Source of the DNA: Flavobacterium sp. N2820 | GTDB taxonomy: Bacteria > Bacteroidota > Bacteroidia > Flavobacteriales > Flavobacteriaceae | Direction: 5' to 3' | DNA: 64,000 bases | Assembly (NCBI RefSeq): GCF_025947285.1 | Contig: NZ_CP110008.1 | Span: 496,001-560,000, forward strand | In this document: positions 61,603 through 64,000 of the stretch, one piece after another | Position numbering within the stretch: position 1 is the first letter of the stretch | Layout: each line of letters begins with the position of its first letter | Position numbers and translations under genes: made by a program | Notes under the pieces: model-generated | Seen by the model: only the letters and a program-made list of their open reading frames with translations | Database searches by the model: none | Told to the model about the DNA's origin: nothing

Positions 61603-61997
61603 AGAAAATTGAAATTATTGCCCTAATTGATGATGACCCTGCTTTTGTATTCATAACAGAAAAAATTATAGAAAAAACAAACCATTTTAAAGAAGTTAAG
61701 GTTTTTGATAATGGATTATATGCTTTGAACTATTTAAAAGAAAATTTAAATAACGATACACATTTGCCTAATATTATTTTCCTAGATTTATCAATGCCTG
61801 TTATGGATGGTTGGCAGTTTCTAGATGAGTACGCTTTATTAGAAATTAAAAACAAAAGTAAAATAACGGTCTACATTTGTTCGTCTTCTATATCACCATA
61901 TGATATTACACGTGCCAAAAGTATTAGTGACGTAACAGATTTTATTATTAAACCAATAACAAAAGAGAAGTTAACAGAAATTGTTAGTGCGTTTTAA
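61599..61997 (+). CDS. single-domain response regulator (Rcp1/CheY-like)
   Basis: 132-residue receiver. Acidic pocket DDD at 11-13, phospho-acceptor Asp63 in IIFLDLSMPVMDGWQFL, ICSSSISPYD at the Ser/Thr position and FIIKPITKEKL with the lysine. The stretched spacing before Asp63 is typical of receivers that pair with cytoplasmic PAS or phytochrome-type kinases. Its start overlaps the kinase stop by four bases. Its own stop codon TAA (61995-61997) falls exactly at the junction with the ytxJ fragment, so the last codon may have been set by the recombination. Confidence 0.9.
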   Translation: MKKIEIIALIDDDPAFVFITEKIIEKTNHFKEVKVFDNGLYALNYLKENLNNDTHLPNIIFLDLSMPVMDGWQFLDEYALLEIKNKSKITVYICSSSISPYDITRAKSISDVTDFIIKPITKEKLTEIVSAF

Positions 61998-62124
61998 TTT
62001 TATTGCCGATGAACTGCATGTAATACACCAATCGCCACAAATTATCGTATTGAAAAATAAAGAAGTCGTTTATCGTGTTTCACATCATAGCATTCAACCT
62101 GAAGAGATTGCGAAGTGGTTGTAG
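61996..62124 (+). pseudogene. ytxJ 3'-end fragment (second, diverged copy)
   Basis: Homologous to 59725-59852: about 129 bases with 8 differences. Read in the ytxJ frame it encodes NFIADELHVIHQSPQIIVLK and continues to EEIAKWL-stop. Three residues differ from ytxJ (Asn to His, Asp to Glu, Tyr to Trp), and the stop is TAG instead of TAA. It has no start and no active-site cysteine, so it is not a gene. The number of differences, including a double change in one codon, suggests it comes from another strain's ytxJ or from an older copy and not from a fresh duplication. Confidence 0.92.
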
Positions 62125-62177
62125 GATTGTGTTGTAAATTAAAACAAAATCCAGAGTAGACAGGAACAGTTTTTTAA

Positions 62178-62309
62178 TTTTAACGTTTTGGTACTACAGC
62201 GGGTTTGGGATAAAGTACGCCTTAATTTTCGGTTTAGTACTGAACTTTAAAGCACAAAACCAACTTTCCATTAAGCCAATTGCCCAAATCCGTTGTAGTA
62301 GCTGTTAAC
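62178..62309. repeat. attC-like imperfect palindrome, element A
   Basis: Layout: box TTTTAAC (62178-62184), 7-base spacer, 18-base arm TACTACAGCGGGTTTGGG (62192-62209), 73-base centre with smaller inverted repeats, 18-base arm CCCAAATCCGTTGTAGTA (62283-62300), 3-base spacer, box GTTAAC (62304-62309). The arms pair with only two G-T wobbles. Outer AAC and GTT boxes plus a long, degenerate hairpin are the hallmarks of integron attC sites. It is GC-richer than its surroundings. Minus-strand genes lie on its right side. Confidence 0.6.
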
Positions 62310-62319
62310 TGCAGTTTTT

Positions 62320-62844
62320 TTATGGCAGATAAATTACTTCATCTAGTTTTTTAATTTTTTTCACACCATCGAGTATGTTTTCAATATTTGAATAATTTAA
62401 TATTAAACTGGTAATGATTATTTCTTTTCCATCGTGAGAATATAGTTTTGTATATCCAAAATCATACAAAGGATTTCTGTGATCTTTAGTAGATAAGTGA
62501 AATTCTATAAGCTTCAAATTTTCCGAATTAAAAATGTATCTAGAATTATTAATTGTTGTAATTGTTTCATTTTGATAATCAATAATAATTCTTGTGAATT
62601 TTTCGTGCCAAAAATATTTCAAATACATATAAGCTAATTGACCACAACGATAAAATAAATAGAATAGTAAGAAGTAAAAAAATATTGCTAAAAAAATAGT
62701 TTTGTAATTAGAACTAAAAAATCTAGGGAAAAAATTTATTCCTGCAAAAATGCAGAATGTACAGATAAAACACGAAAGCAAAAATAGTAATGATGCAAAT
62801 AGAAATTTGAAATTAAATAATGTGTAAGTTTTAATTTTTGGCAT
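62320..62844 (-). CDS. two-helix membrane protein of unknown function (putative cassette cargo)
   Basis: 174 residues. Two transmembrane helices at about 12-36 and 48-68, then a cytoplasmic or periplasmic beta-rich domain (TRIIIDYQNETITTINNSRY, IIITSLILNYSNIENILDG) that may be PH-like. No family recognised. The ATG lies 25 bases from the minus-strand GTT of element B, and the stop lies 11 bases from element A, so the gene fills the space between the two palindromes, as in an integron cassette. Very rich in Phe, Leu, Ile and Asn. Confidence 0.7.
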   Translation of the reverse strand: MPKIKTYTLFNFKFLFASLLFLLSCFICTFCIFAGINFFPRFFSSNYKTIFLAIFFYFLLFYLFYRCGQLAYMYLKYFWHEKFTRIIIDYQNETITTINNSRYIFNSENLKLIEFHLSTKDHRNPLYDFGYTKLYSHDGKEIIITSLILNYSNIENILDGVKKIKKLDEVIYLP

Positions 62845-62860
62845 ATAGCTGATTTAAAAT

Positions 62861-62999
62861 TGCAGTTAACGTGTTGCCGCTTGTGGCAGTTGCGTAAATT
62901 TATAACAAAAGATTGCAAGTACAAAACTCCTCGTAGAATTTTCGGAGAAAATTCCGAACACACACCAAGCCTAGCAATTGCTACAAACGGCTGTTATGC
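62861..62999. repeat. attC-like imperfect palindrome, element B
   Basis: Layout: TGCAGTTAAC (62861-62870), 5-base spacer, 18-base arm GCCGCTTGTGGCAGTTGC (62876-62893), 80-base centre holding a perfect GAATTTTC/GAAAATTC hairpin (62936-62954), 18-base arm GCAATTGCTACAAACGGC (62974-62991), 1-base spacer, GTTATGC (62993-62999). The arms match at 15 of 18 positions. Same plan as element A but different arm sequence, as attC sites of different cassettes are. Its left flank AAAATTGCAGTTAAC (62856-62870) is the near-exact inverse of the right flank of element A (62304-62318, 14 of 15). Confidence 0.62.
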
Positions 63000-63006
63000 A
63001 TAGTGT

Positions 63007-63474
63007 TTATTTTTCAACAATTTTTTTTGTAAGTTTTCCAAATTCTTGGTCAATATTTAGAGTTAACTCATAAATTTCATTAAAGCATTGAATCAATTTA
63101 ATTTCATCATTTCTTGAGTTTGTTATATCAACTACTTTTTGTCTATAATTATCAATTAATAAATTTAATTTTGAGGAAGCTTCAACCTCTTTTTCATTTT
63201 TTAATTTGAAAATTTTTTCAAAATAAATATTTAATGAATTTATTATTTCGTCAACATTTGTTCCCCTTGCAATCTTTTGTCTATGAGCAATTTTTTTAAT
63301 TTGTTCAATTGTAGTTGTTGTATTTTCATTAATATTAGAAAATTTCATGACTTTAAATAAGCCAAATATTTCATCTTTTGTCTTCTTTATGATTGTAGAA
63401 TATTTATAAGTATACAATGCCGCTCCGATAGATACTAATGAACCTAATAAGCCTATTATTTCATACCATTTCAT
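63007..63474 (-). CDS. single-span membrane protein of unknown function (putative cassette cargo)
   Basis: 155 residues. One N-terminal transmembrane helix (about 5-23, IIGLLGSLVSIGAALYTYKY) followed by a helical, charged, cytoplasmic-type domain rich in Lys, Asn, Glu and Ile. No family recognised. The ATG lies one base after the stop of the upstream gene (63476), so the two are translationally coupled. Element B begins 7 bases past its stop. A membrane protein paired with a soluble partner is a layout shared by some defence and toxin systems, but nothing else supports that here. Confidence 0.7.
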   Translation of the reverse strand: MKWYEIIGLLGSLVSIGAALYTYKYSTIIKKTKDEIFGLFKVMKFSNINENTTTTIEQIKKIAHRQKIARGTNVDEIINSLNIYFEKIFKLKNEKEVEASSKLNLLIDNYRQKVVDITNSRNDEIKLIQCFNEIYELTLNIDQEFGKLTKKIVEK

Positions 63475-63475
63475 A

Positions 63476-63931
63476 TTATACTAGACTTAGTTCATTAATA
63501 TCAAAATTTCTAACAATACTAAAAGCTTCAATTGGGCAGTTGCCATTTTCTACCAATTTATCCCAAAACATTTGGTCGAATGATCCTCTTAAAAACATGT
63601 ATCTAAAAATAGCAATTAAATGAAATCGTTCAGTTTTTATTGAGAATTTTTCGCCTCTAACAAAAAAATCTTCATACTCATAAAATGAGTAGTATTTTTT
63701 ATTTAACCATTCTTTGTCAGCAAAATCGGTGACAATATCTACAGTTTCTTTTTTGATTATGAATTGTTCTTCATATTGTAAATGTAATTCAGAAAATTCC
63801 AACAAAGGAAACATAGATACGTCCCAAGCATATGCATAATCATTCGAAATCAAATTTGAAGTTTCTGGATTAATTTTACATTGGAGAATTTGTATTCTTT
63901 GGATGTTAAATAACGCTTTTTCGATGTTCAT
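63476..63931 (-). CDS. soluble protein of unknown function (putative cassette cargo)
   Basis: 151 residues, no signal peptide or membrane helix, rich in aromatic and acidic residues (YYSFYEYEDFFVRGEKFSIK). Segments such as DYAYAWDVSMFPLLEFSELH and DQMFWDKLVENGNCPIEAF look like a small folded alpha/beta domain that I do not recognise. First gene of a coupled pair with the 155-residue membrane protein. Its ATG is about 25 bases from a GTTACC sequence on the minus strand that could mark the next cassette boundary. The 69 bases to the window end (63932-64000) hold no further gene. Confidence 0.68.
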   Translation of the reverse strand: MNIEKALFNIQRIQILQCKINPETSNLISNDYAYAWDVSMFPLLEFSELHLQYEEQFIIKKETVDIVTDFADKEWLNKKYYSFYEYEDFFVRGEKFSIKTERFHLIAIFRYMFLRGSFDQMFWDKLVENGNCPIEAFSIVRNFDINELSLV

Positions 63932-64000
63932 AATTTTATAGTTGTTATTAAGGTAACATTATGCATAATTAGTAAATATAAGATATAAAACTTCGTATAT

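Noticed and set aside
61996..62124. A functional second ytxJ
   Set aside because: It lacks the first 69 codons, the active-site cysteine and a start codon; it begins over the receiver's stop.
63951..63969. A third attC-like element (C) at the right edge
   Set aside because: Only TTATGCATA is shared with the edge of element B, and it is itself a palindrome. No 18-base arm is visible on either side before the window ends.

Overview
The window looks like a stretch of chromosome from a member of the Flavobacteriaceae, most likely Flavobacterium or a close relative. It is AT-rich by eye. It has secreted proteins with type IX secretion (T9SS) C-terminal sorting domains, the -7 promoter motif TAnnTTTG typical of Bacteroidota in front of many genes, and Bacteroidota-specific families (RprX/RprY-like two-component pair, DUF4835/PorD, DUF4199, CAL67264 membrane protein, the short omega-like RNA polymerase subunit). 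A YtxJ-type bacilliredoxin suggests bacillithiol as low-molecular-weight thiol. No rRNA, tRNA, CRISPR array, transposase, integrase or phage gene was seen. No stretch longer than 300 bases lacks a gene.

Layout. 1-6.8 kb: end of dapA, then a tight plus-strand group bamD, rpoZ-like, coaBC, DUF4835, recN, followed by fabV with its own promoter. 6.9-16.8 kb: two very large paralogous surface or secreted proteins built from fibronectin-III, adhesin-type and PPC-like modules with T9SS tails, each closed by a strong terminator. 16.8-20.9 kb: a glycosyltransferase, coaE and an RprX/RprY-like kinase-regulator pair. 20.9-29.7 kb: a long minus-strand run (acyl-ACP thioesterase, miaA, voltage-gated-type ion channel, DnaQ-GIY-YIG nuclease, yggS, DUF1015, 3-hydroxybutyryl-CoA dehydrogenase, Gfo/Idh oxidoreductase and small unknowns). 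29.8-36.4 kb: pcm, a Fic protein with a DNA-binding domain, smpB, an OmpW-like porin, a lysine-rich secreted protein and several small metabolic or membrane genes. 36.4-49.8 kb: clpB, a third T9SS protein, fahA, glyA, an OmpA-like lipoprotein, a glycosyltransferase operon, holA and ettA. 49.9-59.5 kb: a TPR hybrid kinase, rlmH, an M28 peptidase, selO and a six-PAS soluble kinase with its receiver. 59.5-64 kb: an accessory-looking region.

Most of the window is housekeeping and signalling. The last 4.5 kb is different. A PAS kinase/receiver pair sits between an intact ytxJ and a diverged second copy of the ytxJ 3' end, as if the pair had been inserted there. Directly beyond lie two imperfect-palindrome elements of about 130-140 bp with the outer boxes, long stems and spacing of integron attC recombination sites. 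They bound minus-strand genes of unknown function whose start codons lie about 25 bases from the cassette edge. No integrase is in view, so this could be an integrase-less cassette cluster. It is the best candidate here for an undescribed system.

Other notable points are a DnaQ-GIY-YIG nuclease that can only be read in full from an ATT codon, a palindromic repeat inserted in frame inside yggS, a 32-base identical repeat flanking the third T9SS gene, and a perfect palindrome over the promoter of the Fic/HTH gene. All calls come from reading the sequence; no database or folding program was run.
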